A stretch of DNA of 40,993 nt from the NCBI RefSeq assembly GCF_000294655.1, contig NZ_CAHP01000032.1, positions 62,026 to 103,018 on the forward strand, written 5' to 3'. Shown piece by piece: positions 1-8,384 of this stretch. The DNA comes from Magnetospirillum molischianum DSM 120. Its GTDB lineage: Bacteria > Pseudomonadota > Alphaproteobacteria > Rhodospirillales > Magnetospirillaceae. How positions within the stretch are numbered: position 1 is the first letter of the stretch; each line of letters starts with the position of its first letter. Made by a program: the position numbers and the translations under genes. The notes under the pieces are model-generated. The model did not search any database, had not been told where the DNA came from, and worked only from the letters and a program-made list of their open reading frames with translations.

Positions 1-1
1 A

Positions 2-3000
2 AAACGCTGGATGGGCTGGGAGCGCAAACGCGGCAAACTCCATGAACTGAACCGGCTGCTGCGCGGTGCCACCGACACCAGTTTCGTTGCTATTGGTGGC
101 GAGATGCCATCGCCCCCCCCCGATATCCGCTTCGTTATCACCCTGGATGCCGATACCCGTCTGCCACGCGACACCGCCCGCCGCCTGATCGGCAAGATGG
201 CGCATCCGCTCAACCGGCCTCGCTTTGACGCGTTAACCGGGCGGGTGATCGAGGGCTATGGCCTCTTGCAGCCACGGGTAACGCCGTCTCTGCCGATCGG
301 TCGCGAAGGGTCGGCATTCCAACGCATTTTCTCCAGCATGAGCGGCATCAATCCTTATGTTTCGGCGGTATCCGACGTTTATCAGGATCTGTACGGCGAA
401 GGGTCTTATGTCGGCAAAGGCATCTATGACGTCGATGCCTTCGAAGCCGCCCTGGCCGGACGGGTGCCGGATTCAACGCTGCTCAGTCACGACCTGTTCG
501 AAGGCGTGTTCGTCCGGGCCGGTCTCGCCTCGGATGTCGAGGTGGTCGAGGAATTCCCCGCCCGTTATGACGTCGATGCCCTGCGTCACTATCGCTGGGC
601 CAGAGGCGACTGGCAGTTGTTGCCGTGGATTCTCGGCTGTGGGCCGATCCCCGCCGGTCGAGACGGACGGATCGACGTCCTTCCTCAGATCGGCCGCTGG
701 AAGATGCTCGACAACCTGCGCGCCACCCTGTCGGCACCGACGACAATTCTGGCCCTGATCGTAGGATGGACAATGCCGTTCGAGCCTGCCTTGGCCTGGA
801 CCGGCTTCATTTTGGCGACGATCTTCATTCCGGCCTTAATTCCGGTCATCGCTGCGATTCAACCGCAACGTCCCGGCGTCACGCTGATCAGCCACCTTCG
901 TGCACTGGGCGACGATTTCGTCCAAGCGGTCACCTTATCAGCCCTGGTGGTAATCTTCCGGGCGCATCAGGCATGGCTGATGAGCGATGCGATTACCCGC
1001 ACCCTGTGGCGTCTGTACGTCAGCCGCCGTCACCTGCTCGAATGGGTTCCGGCGGCACAGGCGTCAATCGGCCCGCGCCTTGACGCAATCGGCTTCATCC
1101 GCCGCATGGCGGGAGCTCCCATCATCGCCCTGGTGACACTGGGCGGCGTCGCTTTTCTGGAACAAGGCACCTGGATGATCGCCGTTCCGATCGCGTCGCT
1201 GTGGTTGGTTTCTCCGCTGGTCGCGCGTTGGATCAGTCTGTCGCCGCGGACAGCCGGACACCAGCCGGTCTCGGAACCCGATACGCAGGCGCTGAGACTA
1301 ACAGCGCGGAGAACGTGGAGATTCTTCGAAAGTTTCGTCACCGCGACCGATCACTGGCTTCCACCCGACAATTTTCAGGAAGACCCCATCCCGGTTCTGG
1401 CACACCGGACATCGCCGACCAATCTTGGCCTTTACCTGCTGTCGGTGGCGTGCGCACGCGATTTCGGTTGGATCGGCACCACCACCGCCGCCGAACGGCT
1501 GGAGGCGACACTGGCGACGATGGGGTCGATGGCACGCTTTCGCGGCCATTTCTATAATTGGTACGATACGAGAGATTTGCGTCCACTCGACCCTCAATAC
1601 ATTTCCTCTGTCGATAGCGGCAATCTCGCCGGTCATCTCATCGCCCTCGCCAACACATGCCGGGAGTGGCAGGTACTCCCGATCGACATTGAAACGCGCC
1701 GTGCCGGGTTGAATGACGTTCTGGATCTGACGCGCGAAAAAGCGACCAGCCTGCGCGACGGCCCGCTGACCCAGACGGTGACCTGGGATCAACTCGACGA
1801 ATCCATCGATGTGATCACCACCATCCTGCGCTATGGATCTCCCGACCGCGATGGCCTCGCCCGGATGGCGGCCCAAGCCGAAATCATGGTCGATATTGCC
1901 CGCGCTCTGGTGATCGAGCGCGGCACGGATGGCGACGCCGACTTGCTGTTCTGGACCGAAGCGAGCCTGAACACGATCGAGAGCCACCGTCGCGATGCCG
2001 AACCAGGCAACACGACAAAGATGGCGGCCCGTCTCTCGGCGCTGGAGAAGACCGCCCGCGAGATGGCCCTGGCGATGGAGTTCGGCTTCCTGCTCGACCG
2101 CGGCCGCATGTTGCTGTCGATCGGGTATCTGGTGCCGGAAGGGACGCTGGACCCGAACTGTTACGATCTGCTGGCATCGGAGGCCCGGCTCGCCAGTTTT
2201 ATCGCCATCGCCAAGGGCGACATTCCGGCCCGGCACTGGTTTCGGCTGGGCCGAACCATGGCTCCGGTGGCGCACAGTGCCGCCCTGGTCTCTTGGTCCG
2301 GGTCGATGTTCGAGTATTTGATGCCCTCGCTGGTGATGCGCGGACCGATGGGAAGCCTGCTCGAACAGACCAGCCGACTGGTGGTCCGCCGACAGATCGA
2401 ATACGGCGCGACGCTACGCCTGCCCTGGGGAATCTCGGAATCCGCCTACAGCGCCCGCGATCAGGAATTCACCTACCAATATTCTAATTTCGGCGTTCCC
2501 AGCCTGGGTCTGAAACGCGGGTTGGGCAAAAACCGGGTAATCGCCCCCTATGCCACAGCATTAGCCGCAATGGTCGATCCCCATGCCGCCGCCGCCAATC
2601 TGAACCGGCTGACGACAGACGGCGCACGGGGGCGCTATGGCTTCTACGAGGCTCTCGACTTCACCCCGTCCCGCGTTCCCGAAGGCGAGACTGTTTCGGT
2701 CGTCCGCGCCTACATGGCTCATCACCAGGGCATGACGATCATCGCCATCGCCGATGCTTTGTTCGATGGAACAATGCGGACCCGGTTCCACGCAGAACCG
2801 ATCGTCCAGGCGACCGAATTGTTGTTGCAGGAGCGGATGCCGCGCGACGTTTCGGTGGCGCATCCCTGGGCCGCCGAGGTCAATTCCAATACCCCGCTCG
2901 AAACAGCGTTGTCGGGGGAACGCTGCTTCGCCTATGCCCACCAGGCGACACCCGCCACCCACCTGTTGTCGAACGGTCAGCTCACCACCATGCTTACGGC

Positions 3001-6000
3001 GTCTGGATCGGGCTATACCCGTTGGAACGATCTTGCCGTCACCCGTTGGCGCGAGGATTCCACCTGCGACGATTCCGGCTCGTACATCTTTCTCCGCGAC
3101 GTCCGAAGCGGCGCGGTCTGGTCGGCGGGGCTTCAGCCCACCGGACACGAGCCAGATCTGTCCGAAATCTCATTCCACGAGGACCGGGCGGAATTCACCC
3201 GTCGCGACGGATTGCTGAAAACAACAATGGAGGTTCTGATCTCGGCCGAGGACAATGCCGAAATCCGCCGGATTTCGATCGTCAATGGCGATAGCCGGGG
3301 CAGAGAGATCGATGTCACGTCTTATGCCGAACTGGTGCTGGCGCCCCAGGCGGCCGATATCGCGCATCCGGCATTTTCCAAACTGTTCGTCGAGACCGAA
3401 TACCTTGCCTCGACCGGAGCTTTGCTAGCGACGCGGCGGAGACGAGATCCGGCCGAACGGGAAGTCTGGGCCGCTCATTTGTCGGTCGTCGAAGGTGAAA
3501 CCATCGGCGCTATCGGATTCGAAACCGACCGGGCCCGCTTTCTTGGCCGAGGCCATTCAATCCGCTCCGCAATCGCGATGATCGATGGCCGCCCCCTGTC
3601 GAACAGCGTCGGCACCTTGCTGGACCCGATCTTCTCGTTGCGCCGCCGCGTTCGCATCGCGCCGGGTGAAACCGTCCGCATCGCGTTTTGGACCATGGTC
3701 GCCACCACCCGCGAGGGCGTGCTGGCCTGCATAGACAAGCATCGCGACGTCACCGCCTTCGGCCGGGCAGCGACTTTAGCTTGGACCCAAGCACAGGTTC
3801 AGCGTCATCACCTTGGAATCTCGGCGGGCGAAGCCAGTCTGTTCCAGCGGTTGGCCGGGCATTTGATTCATGCCGCGTCAACCTTGCGTCCGTCTTCCGA
3901 TACGATTCGGCGCGGCGCGGGGCCACAATCTGATCTGTGGCCGCAAGGTATTTCCGGCGACCTGCCGATTCTGCTGCTGCGGATCGCCGACACCGACACG
4001 ATCGGTCTCGCCCGCGAAGTTTTGCTGGCACAAGAATACTGGCGGATGAAGAATCTGGCCGTCGATCTGGTGATCCTCAACGAACACCCGCCCTCGTATG
4101 TCCAAGATCTCCAGACCGCGCTGGATGCCCTGGTCCGGGTCAGCCAACCTCGCCACCAGAGCGAAAGCGTACAGCCAGGGCGCGTTTTCCTCCTACGGGC
4201 CGATTTGATTCCGGCCGCGACGGTTGCCCTGCTTTTGTCGGTGGCACGGGTCGTGCTGGTCTCTCAGCGCGGTAGCCTGTTCGAACAACTCGACCGCCGG
4301 ACAGAAAGTCGCGATCCCGCAGACAGGCCGGTCCGCGCCAGACCAACCACGACGACTCCGTTCAGATTATCCACGACAGAGGAATTCGTCGCCCTTCGGA
4401 CGCCACCCCCTCCCCTCCCCAAGCTGGAATTCTTCAATGGCCTGGGCGGATTTGCCCTCGAAGGAATGGAATATGTGACGGTTCTCGGGCCGGGACAAAC
4501 GACTCCGGCCCCCTGGATCAACGTCATTGCCAATCCGTCTTTCGGCTTTCAAACCTCAACCGATGGCGGTGGCTACACTTGGTCGGTCAGCAGCCGCGAG
4601 AATCAGTTAACCCCGTGGTCGAACGATCCCGTCACCGACCGCCCCGGCGAGGCGATCTATCTGCGCGACGAGGATAGCGGCGTGATATGGACGCCGACCG
4701 CATCGCCCATTCGCGACGAGACGGCCACTTATACCGCCCGGCATGGACGGGGCTACAGCCGGTTCCAGCTTTCATCGCACGGTATCGTCCTCGACCTGTC
4801 CCAGACCGTACCGCTTGTCGATCCGGTTAAGATTTCACGCCTGGAGTTGCGCAACCTTTCGGGCCGCCATCGTCGCCTGACCGTGACGGTCTATGTCGAG
4901 TGGGTCCTTGGTGCCTCACGTTCGGCCTCGCTGCCCTTCGTCACCACCGAGATCGACGGCGCGACTGGAGCGATGCTGGCCCGTAATCCCTGGCGAAACG
5001 CTTTTGGCAACCGCGTTGCGTTCCTTGACCTCGGCGGCCTTCAGACCGAATGGACCGGCGACCGCCGCGAGTTCATCGGTCGCAACGGATCGCTGGCACG
5101 ACCGGCAGCACTCGCCGGAAGCATCGGCGCCCTGTCGAACCGGGTTGGAGCTGGACTCGACCCGTGCGGAGTCCTGCGCGTCCGCGTCGATCTGGCCCCT
5201 GGGGCCAAAACCGAAATCATCGTCCTGCTGGGCGAGACAGCGACGGCGGAAGAAGCCCAAAGCCTGATTAAACGCATCCGCACGGCCGATCTCGACCAGA
5301 TGGAGACGGACGTCGCCGATTTCTGGAACGACCTTCTTGGCGCGGTCCAGGTGCGGACGCCCAACCGCGCGATGGACATCATGCTGAATGGATGGCTGCT
5401 GTACCAGACCGTGGCCTGCCGCCTATGGGCACGGTCGGCCTTCTATCAGGCCAGCGGAGCCTATGGCTTCCGCGATCAGTTGCAGGACGGTATGGCGCTG
5501 GCCGCGACGTGTCCGGCGATGACCCGCACCCATCTGCTGCGCGCGGCGGCACGGCAGTTCGTCGAAGGTGACGTCCAGCATTGGTGGCTGCCCCATTCCG
5601 GCCAGGGGGTGCGAACCCGTATCTCCGACGATCGGGTCTGGTTGGCGATCGCAGTCGCCCATTATGTCGCCGTCACCCAGGATCGTTCGATCCTCGACGA
5701 ATCGGTGCCGTTCATCAACGGGCCGAGCCTGAAAGAGGGAGAAACCGATAATTTCTTCCGCCCCGGAATCGACGACAGCACCGCTCCGTTGTTCGAACAT
5801 TGCGCCCTGGCGCTTGATCGCAGCCTTGGCCTCGGACGCCATGGCCTGCCGCTGATGGGCACCGGCGACTGGAACGACGGCATGAACCGCGTCGGAGAAA
5901 AGGGAGAAGGAGAAAGCGTGTGGCTAGGCTGGATGCTGCATGCGGCCCTGACCGCCTTCACGCCCCTGGCCGCCGCCCGCGGCGCGAACGACCGGGTCGT

Positions 6001-6838
6001 TTCCTGGCGCGTCCATGCCTCGGCTCTTCAGGCCGCATTAGAGACCGAAGCATGGGATGGCGATTGGTACCGCCGGGGATTCTTCGACGACGGAACCCCG
6101 CTGGGATCAGCCAACAGTACGGAATGCCGCATCGATTCGATTGCACAATCCTGGGCCGTTCTGTCGCGAGCCGCCGAGCCGGAACGGGCGGCCCGCGCCA
6201 TGGCGGCAGTCGAACGCGATCTGATCCGGCCCAAGGACGGGCTGGCTTTGTTGTTCGCACCACCATTCGACAAAACGCCGCACGATCCCGGCTATATCAA
6301 GGGCTATCCCCCTGGAATTCGTGAAAATGGCGGTCAATACACCCACGCCGCACTGTGGTCGGCGATGGCTTTTGCCGCGCTGGGACAAGGGGGAAAGGCG
6401 ATGGACCTGTTCTCGCTGCTGAACCCGATCAACCACGCGCGGACACGGGCGGACCTGCACCGCTACAAAGTCGAACCCTATGTCGTCGCCGCTGACGTCT
6501 ATGCGATACCACCTCATGTCGGCCGGGGCGGCTGGACCTGGTACAGCGGATCGGCGGCCTGGATGCAGCGCACCGGAATCGAATCAATTCTCGGCCTGTG
6601 CCGTGAAGGCGACATCCTTATTCTGAACCCGTGCATCCCCAGAACCTGGCCCGGATTCGAACTGACGCTACGACACGGCTCCGCCCGCTATGGCATCTCG
6701 GTCGAAAACCCGGATGGAGTCGAACGCGGTATCGCCGCCGCGTTCCTCGACGATATCGCCATAGATGCATCTCCGCTGCGGCAAATCCTCGTCGATGACG
6801 GGCAGATTCACCGCCTGCGCGTTCGCCTCGGTAACTAA
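2..6838 (+). CDS. ndvB: Cyclic beta-1,2-glucan synthase, C-terminal ~2,280 residues (5' end outside window)
   Basis: Partial gene: the frame is open from base 2, and the conserved segment leading into the glycosyltransferase (RKRGKLHELNRLLRG) already sits at the edge. Family proteins are about 2,800-2,900 aa, so roughly 550-600 residues are missing. Numbering from the methionine at base 11, the GT84-type glycosyltransferase has its DxD-like motif at D46/D48 (TLDADTRLPRD), SHDLFEG near 160 and HYRWARGDWQ near 192. Hydrophobic membrane segments follow (about 245-285 and 370-405). Next comes a glucoamylase-like domain (about 430-920, with AYMAHHQGM), then carbohydrate-binding and GH94 phosphorylase-like modules, with GTGDWNDGMN near 1950. 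The enzyme makes, cyclises and trims periplasmic cyclic beta-1,2-glucan from UDP-glucose at the inner membrane, a polymer used in osmoadaptation and host interaction. No frameshift is seen. The adjacent K+ pump operon fits an osmotic theme. Confidence 0.95.
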   Translation, partial: KRWMGWERKRGKLHELNRLLRGATDTSFVAIGGEMPSPPPDIRFVITLDADTRLPRDTARRLIGKMAHPLNRPRFDALTGRVIEGYGLLQPRVTPSLPIGREGSAFQRIFSSMSGINPYVSAVSDVYQDLYGEGSYVGKGIYDVDAFEAALAGRVPDSTLLSHDLFEGVFVRAGLASDVEVVEEFPARYDVDALRHYRWARGDWQLLPWILGCGPIPAGRDGRIDVLPQIGRWKMLDNLRATLSAPTTILALIVGWTMPFEPALAWTGFILATIFIPALIPVIAAIQPQRPGVTLISHLRALGDDFVQAVTLSALVVIFRAHQAWLMSDAITRTLWRLYVSRRHLLEWVPAAQASIGPRLDAIGFIRRMAGAPIIALVTLGGVAFLEQGTWMIAVPIASLWLVSPLVARWISLSPRTAGHQPVSEPDTQALRLTARRTWRFFESFVTATDHWLPPDNFQEDPIPVLAHRTSPTNLGLYLLSVACARDFGWIGTTTAAERLEATLATMGSMARFRGHFYNWYDTRDLRPLDPQYISSVDSGNLAGHLIALANTCREWQVLPIDIETRRAGLNDVLDLTREKATSLRDGPLTQTVTWDQLDESIDVITTILRYGSPDRDGLARMAAQAEIMVDIARALVIERGTDGDADLLFWTEASLNTIESHRRDAEPGNTTKMAARLSALEKTAREMALAMEFGFLLDRGRMLLSIGYLVPEGTLDPNCYDLLASEARLASFIAIAKGDIPARHWFRLGRTMAPVAHSAALVSWSGSMFEYLMPSLVMRGPMGSLLEQTSRLVVRRQIEYGATLRLPWGISESAYSARDQEFTYQYSNFGVPSLGLKRGLGKNRVIAPYATALAAMVDPHAAAANLNRLTTDGARGRYGFYEALDFTPSRVPEGETVSVVRAYMAHHQGMTIIAIADALFDGTMRTRFHAEPIVQATELLLQERMPRDVSVAHPWAAEVNSNTPLETALSGERCFAYAHQATPATHLLSNGQLTTMLTASGSGYTRWNDLAVTRWREDSTCDDSGSYIFLRDVRSGAVWSAGLQPTGHEPDLSEISFHEDRAEFTRRDGLLKTTMEVLISAEDNAEIRRISIVNGDSRGREIDVTSYAELVLAPQAADIAHPAFSKLFVETEYLASTGALLATRRRRDPAEREVWAAHLSVVEGETIGAIGFETDRARFLGRGHSIRSAIAMIDGRPLSNSVGTLLDPIFSLRRRVRIAPGETVRIAFWTMVATTREGVLACIDKHRDVTAFGRAATLAWTQAQVQRHHLGISAGEASLFQRLAGHLIHAASTLRPSSDTIRRGAGPQSDLWPQGISGDLPILLLRIADTDTIGLAREVLLAQEYWRMKNLAVDLVILNEHPPSYVQDLQTALDALVRVSQPRHQSESVQPGRVFLLRADLIPAATVALLLSVARVVLVSQRGSLFEQLDRRTESRDPADRPVRARPTTTTPFRLSTTEEFVALRTPPPPLPKLEFFNGLGGFALEGMEYVTVLGPGQTTPAPWINVIANPSFGFQTSTDGGGYTWSVSSRENQLTPWSNDPVTDRPGEAIYLRDEDSGVIWTPTASPIRDETATYTARHGRGYSRFQLSSHGIVLDLSQTVPLVDPVKISRLELRNLSGRHRRLTVTVYVEWVLGASRSASLPFVTTEIDGATGAMLARNPWRNAFGNRVAFLDLGGLQTEWTGDRREFIGRNGSLARPAALAGSIGALSNRVGAGLDPCGVLRVRVDLAPGAKTEIIVLLGETATAEEAQSLIKRIRTADLDQMETDVADFWNDLLGAVQVRTPNRAMDIMLNGWLLYQTVACRLWARSAFYQASGAYGFRDQLQDGMALAATCPAMTRTHLLRAAARQFVEGDVQHWWLPHSGQGVRTRISDDRVWLAIAVAHYVAVTQDRSILDESVPFINGPSLKEGETDNFFRPGIDDSTAPLFEHCALALDRSLGLGRHGLPLMGTGDWNDGMNRVGEKGEGESVWLGWMLHAALTAFTPLAAARGANDRVVSWRVHASALQAALETEAWDGDWYRRGFFDDGTPLGSANSTECRIDSIAQSWAVLSRAAEPERAARAMAAVERDLIRPKDGLALLFAPPFDKTPHDPGYIKGYPPGIRENGGQYTHAALWSAMAFAALGQGGKAMDLFSLLNPINHARTRADLHRYKVEPYVVAADVYAIPPHVGRGGWTWYSGSAAWMQRTGIESILGLCREGDILILNPCIPRTWPGFELTLRHGSARYGISVENPDGVERGIAAAFLDDIAIDASPLRQILVDDGQIHRLRVRLGN

Positions 6839-6868
6839 AGAATAAAAACAAGAAAAGAGGAAAATATC

Positions 6869-6994
6869 ATGGAAGAAAAAAACGAAGCACCAGACTTCTC
6901 CGCGAAGGATCTTCTGAATCCGCCCTTCGCCGTCCCCTTGCTTCTTGCCGTCGGGATCGTCACCTGGGTTTTCTTGAAACCCTATCTTGGATAG
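6869..6994 (+). CDS. 41-residue single-span membrane peptide
   Basis: Unrecognised small gene 30 bp after the glucan synthase stop on the same strand, so possibly co-transcribed. The ATG is preceded by a purine-rich AAAAGAGG Shine-Dalgarno-like stretch. The product begins MEEKNEAPDFSAKDLL: an acidic, soluble N-terminus of about 18 residues. One hydrophobic segment follows (about residues 19-36, NPPFAVPLLLAVGIVTWVF), ending KPYLG. This is the layout of a small inner-membrane protein with a cytoplasmic N-terminus. It could modulate the neighbouring membrane synthase, but nothing in the sequence shows that. Confidence 0.55.
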   Translation: MEEKNEAPDFSAKDLLNPPFAVPLLLAVGIVTWVFLKPYLG

Positions 6995-7017
6995 ATCAAA
7001 TCCGAGGAGATCACGCC

Positions 7018-7242
7018 ATGATCACCGGAACGATAGATTTTGCCGTTTGCGACGGCATGAACGGAATCGACCGACTGGCGAAATTTCTTAACGCGACGCC
7101 ACGGGGTGGGGATTGGCATTTCGCGACGGGAACCCGCTTCGATCAGAAGCGGATGAGCATCGTTTTCGACGATCCCGCCGATTCGGAACCGGCATTGCGT
7201 CGCTATCACGATGCAGGCTTGGACCGGCCCCCACTCAATTAA
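7018..7242 (+). CDS. Hypothetical protein, 74 aa
   Basis: ATG with a GAGGAGA ribosome-binding site 7 bp upstream, 23 bp after the preceding small gene. The product starts MITGTIDFAVCDGMNGIDRL. It has no signal peptide or membrane segment and a mixed alpha/beta-like composition (hydrophobic/charged alternation, an FDDP motif). The family is not recognised. The tight spacing suggests it belongs to the transcription unit downstream of the glucan synthase. A hairpin follows the stop codon. Confidence 0.55.
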   Translation: MITGTIDFAVCDGMNGIDRLAKFLNATPRGGDWHFATGTRFDQKRMSIVFDDPADSEPALRRYHDAGLDRPPLN

Positions 7243-7246
7243 GACT

Positions 7247-7277
7247 AGACCCCGATGAGATGAACTCCTCGGGGTCT
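7247..7277 (+). terminator. Hairpin after the 74-aa gene, possible weak terminator
   Basis: AGACCCCGA at 7247-7255 pairs perfectly with TCGGGGTCT at 7269-7277 (9-bp stem, 13-nt loop). No U-tract follows, so intrinsic termination is uncertain. It may instead be an RNA stability element between the 74-aa gene and the next small gene. Confidence 0.4.
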
Positions 7278-7303
7278 GGCAGGGCCATTGAGGCCGAACT
7301 TTC

Positions 7304-7606
7304 TCAGAAAAAACTGGAGAACGGACCATGGCTAAAGGACAAAAACGCAGTAGCCGCGAGCCCAAGAAGCCGAAGAGCGCCGTAAAACCGGCTGCTGCGG
7401 CGGCCTCCACCTTCGTCGAGAGTCGCCCGCCCCTCCCTAAGAAAAAGGCCGGGACGGACCACAAGCCGCCCCGGACGTGAGTCCTCCGGGAGGATTTCCA
7501 GCCACTCGAAACGGTCGGGGTGGAGATAGACATTGGTCAGTACGCCCACCATCGCCGCCAGAGCCCCAACGCCGACCAGTAAGCCGATGATATCGCCGCT
7601 TTCCAT
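7304..7606 (-). CDS. Possible small membrane protein antisense to the basic 50-aa gene
   Basis: Minus-strand frame of 100 codons starting at an ATG with a good GACGGAGG site 5 bp upstream. The first 42 codons lie outside the opposing gene and encode MESGDIIGLLVGVGALAAMV, continuing as a plausible transmembrane helix followed by a charged stretch. The remainder is antisense to 7328-7480 and has biased, low-complexity composition, so only the N-terminal part looks protein-like. It lies beyond the kdpE terminator, so it would need its own promoter. Real gene or fortuitous frame cannot be decided here. Confidence 0.35.
   Translation of the reverse strand: MESGDIIGLLVGVGALAAMVGVLTNVYLHPDRFEWLEILPEDSRPGRLVVRPGLFLREGRATLDEGGGRRSSRFYGALRLLGLAATAFLSFSHGPFSSFF
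7328..7480 (+). CDS. Small basic Lys/Arg/Pro-rich protein, 50 aa
   Basis: ATG preceded by CTGGAGAACGGACC (GGAG, good spacing). The product starts MAKGQKRSSREPKKPKSAVK and ends in a KKKAGTDHKPPRT-type tail. It is extremely basic and low in hydrophobics, and so probably disordered. The MAKGQxRSxxExKKPK opening recalls a short protein common in alphaproteobacterial genomes whose function I do not know; nucleic-acid binding is a guess from charge only. Its whole length lies antisense to a possible minus-strand reading frame (7304-7606). Codon use and the ribosome-binding site favour this strand. Confidence 0.6.
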   Translation: MAKGQKRSSREPKKPKSAVKPAAAAASTFVESRPPLPKKKAGTDHKPPRT

Positions 7607-7676
7607 GATGGCCTCCGTCAGGATGACGGGGGCCATTGTCGAGCGGAACGGCGTAAAATATCGACAGGGAAGACTG

Positions 7677-7701
7677 TAAAAAAACCCTGACTCAGGGTTT
7701 A
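7677..7701 (-). terminator. Rho-independent terminator of the kdp operon
   Basis: Read on the minus strand: AAACCCTGA, one base, TCAGGGTTT, then a run of seven T. It starts a few bases after the kdpE stop codon. This is a near-perfect stem with a U-tract, the expected end of the kdp transcript. Confidence 0.85.
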
Positions 7702-7706
7702 TACGG

Positions 7707-8384
7707 TCACATCTTCAGCCGATATCCGATCCCCGGCTCGTTAACGATCAGAGTCGGCTGCGATGGATCGGCCTCAAGCTTTTGCCGCAACTGATTGACA
7801 TAGACCCGCAGATAGGCGGTGTTATCGACATGCGCCGGTCCCCAGACCTTCAGCAGCAAGTCGCGATGGGTCAACAATCGATCCGGACTGCGGGCAAAGA
7901 CCTCCAGCAATTCCCATTCCTTCTTCGACAGGCGCTGTTCCTCTCCCCCCCGAATGACGACACGGCGGGTCAGGTCGATCCGAACGCCCCCTGCTTCGAT
8001 AACGGCGTCCGCCGCCTCCTTGGCTCCGCGTTGGCGCACAACGGCGCGAACACGGGCCATCAATTCGGCGATTCCGAATGGCTTGACCACATAATCGTTG
8101 GCACCGCGATCAAGCGCTTCGACCTTGTCGAGTTCCTCGGCCCGCACCGACAGCACGATAATCGGCACATCGGAGGATTCGCGTACCGCGCTGATCACCT
8201 CCTGGCCATCGAGATCGGGCAAACCGAGATCGAGAATCAACAGGTCTGGCGATTGCCCACGAGCGGCGGCGATCCCATCGGCAGCGGTTTCGGCTTCGAT
8301 CACGTCGTAGCCGTTGGCCGAGAGCGAAATCCGCATGAACTTTCTGATCTGCGGTTCGTCGTCGATTACCAGAATACGCGTCAT
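7707..8384 (-). CDS. kdpE: KdpE, OmpR-family response regulator of K+ pump expression
   Basis: 225 aa, full length. The N-terminal receiver domain has the acidic pocket DDE near residues 8-10, phospho-acceptor D52 (LLILDLGLPDLDG) and the conserved VKPF lysine near 100. The C-terminal winged-helix OmpR/PhoB-type DNA-binding domain (about 130-225) ends GYRLKM. KdpE is phosphorylated by KdpD under K+ limitation or osmotic upshift and activates the kdp promoter. The start ATG overlaps the kdpD stop by 4 bp, indicating translational coupling. It is the last gene of the operon, with a terminator immediately downstream. A matching KdpE box lies upstream of the operon. Confidence 0.96.
   Translation of the reverse strand: MTRILVIDDEPQIRKFMRISLSANGYDVIEAETAADGIAAARGQSPDLLILDLGLPDLDGQEVISAVRESSDVPIIVLSVRAEELDKVEALDRGANDYVVKPFGIAELMARVRAVVRQRGAKEAADAVIEAGGVRIDLTRRVVIRGGEEQRLSKKEWELLEVFARSPDRLLTHRDLLLKVWGPAHVDNTAYLRVYVNQLRQKLEADPSQPTLIVNEPGIGYRLKM

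Noticed and set aside
1298-2275. Minus-strand frame of 325 codons inside the glucan synthase gene
   Set aside because: Shadow of the large synthase gene with biased composition and no start signal.
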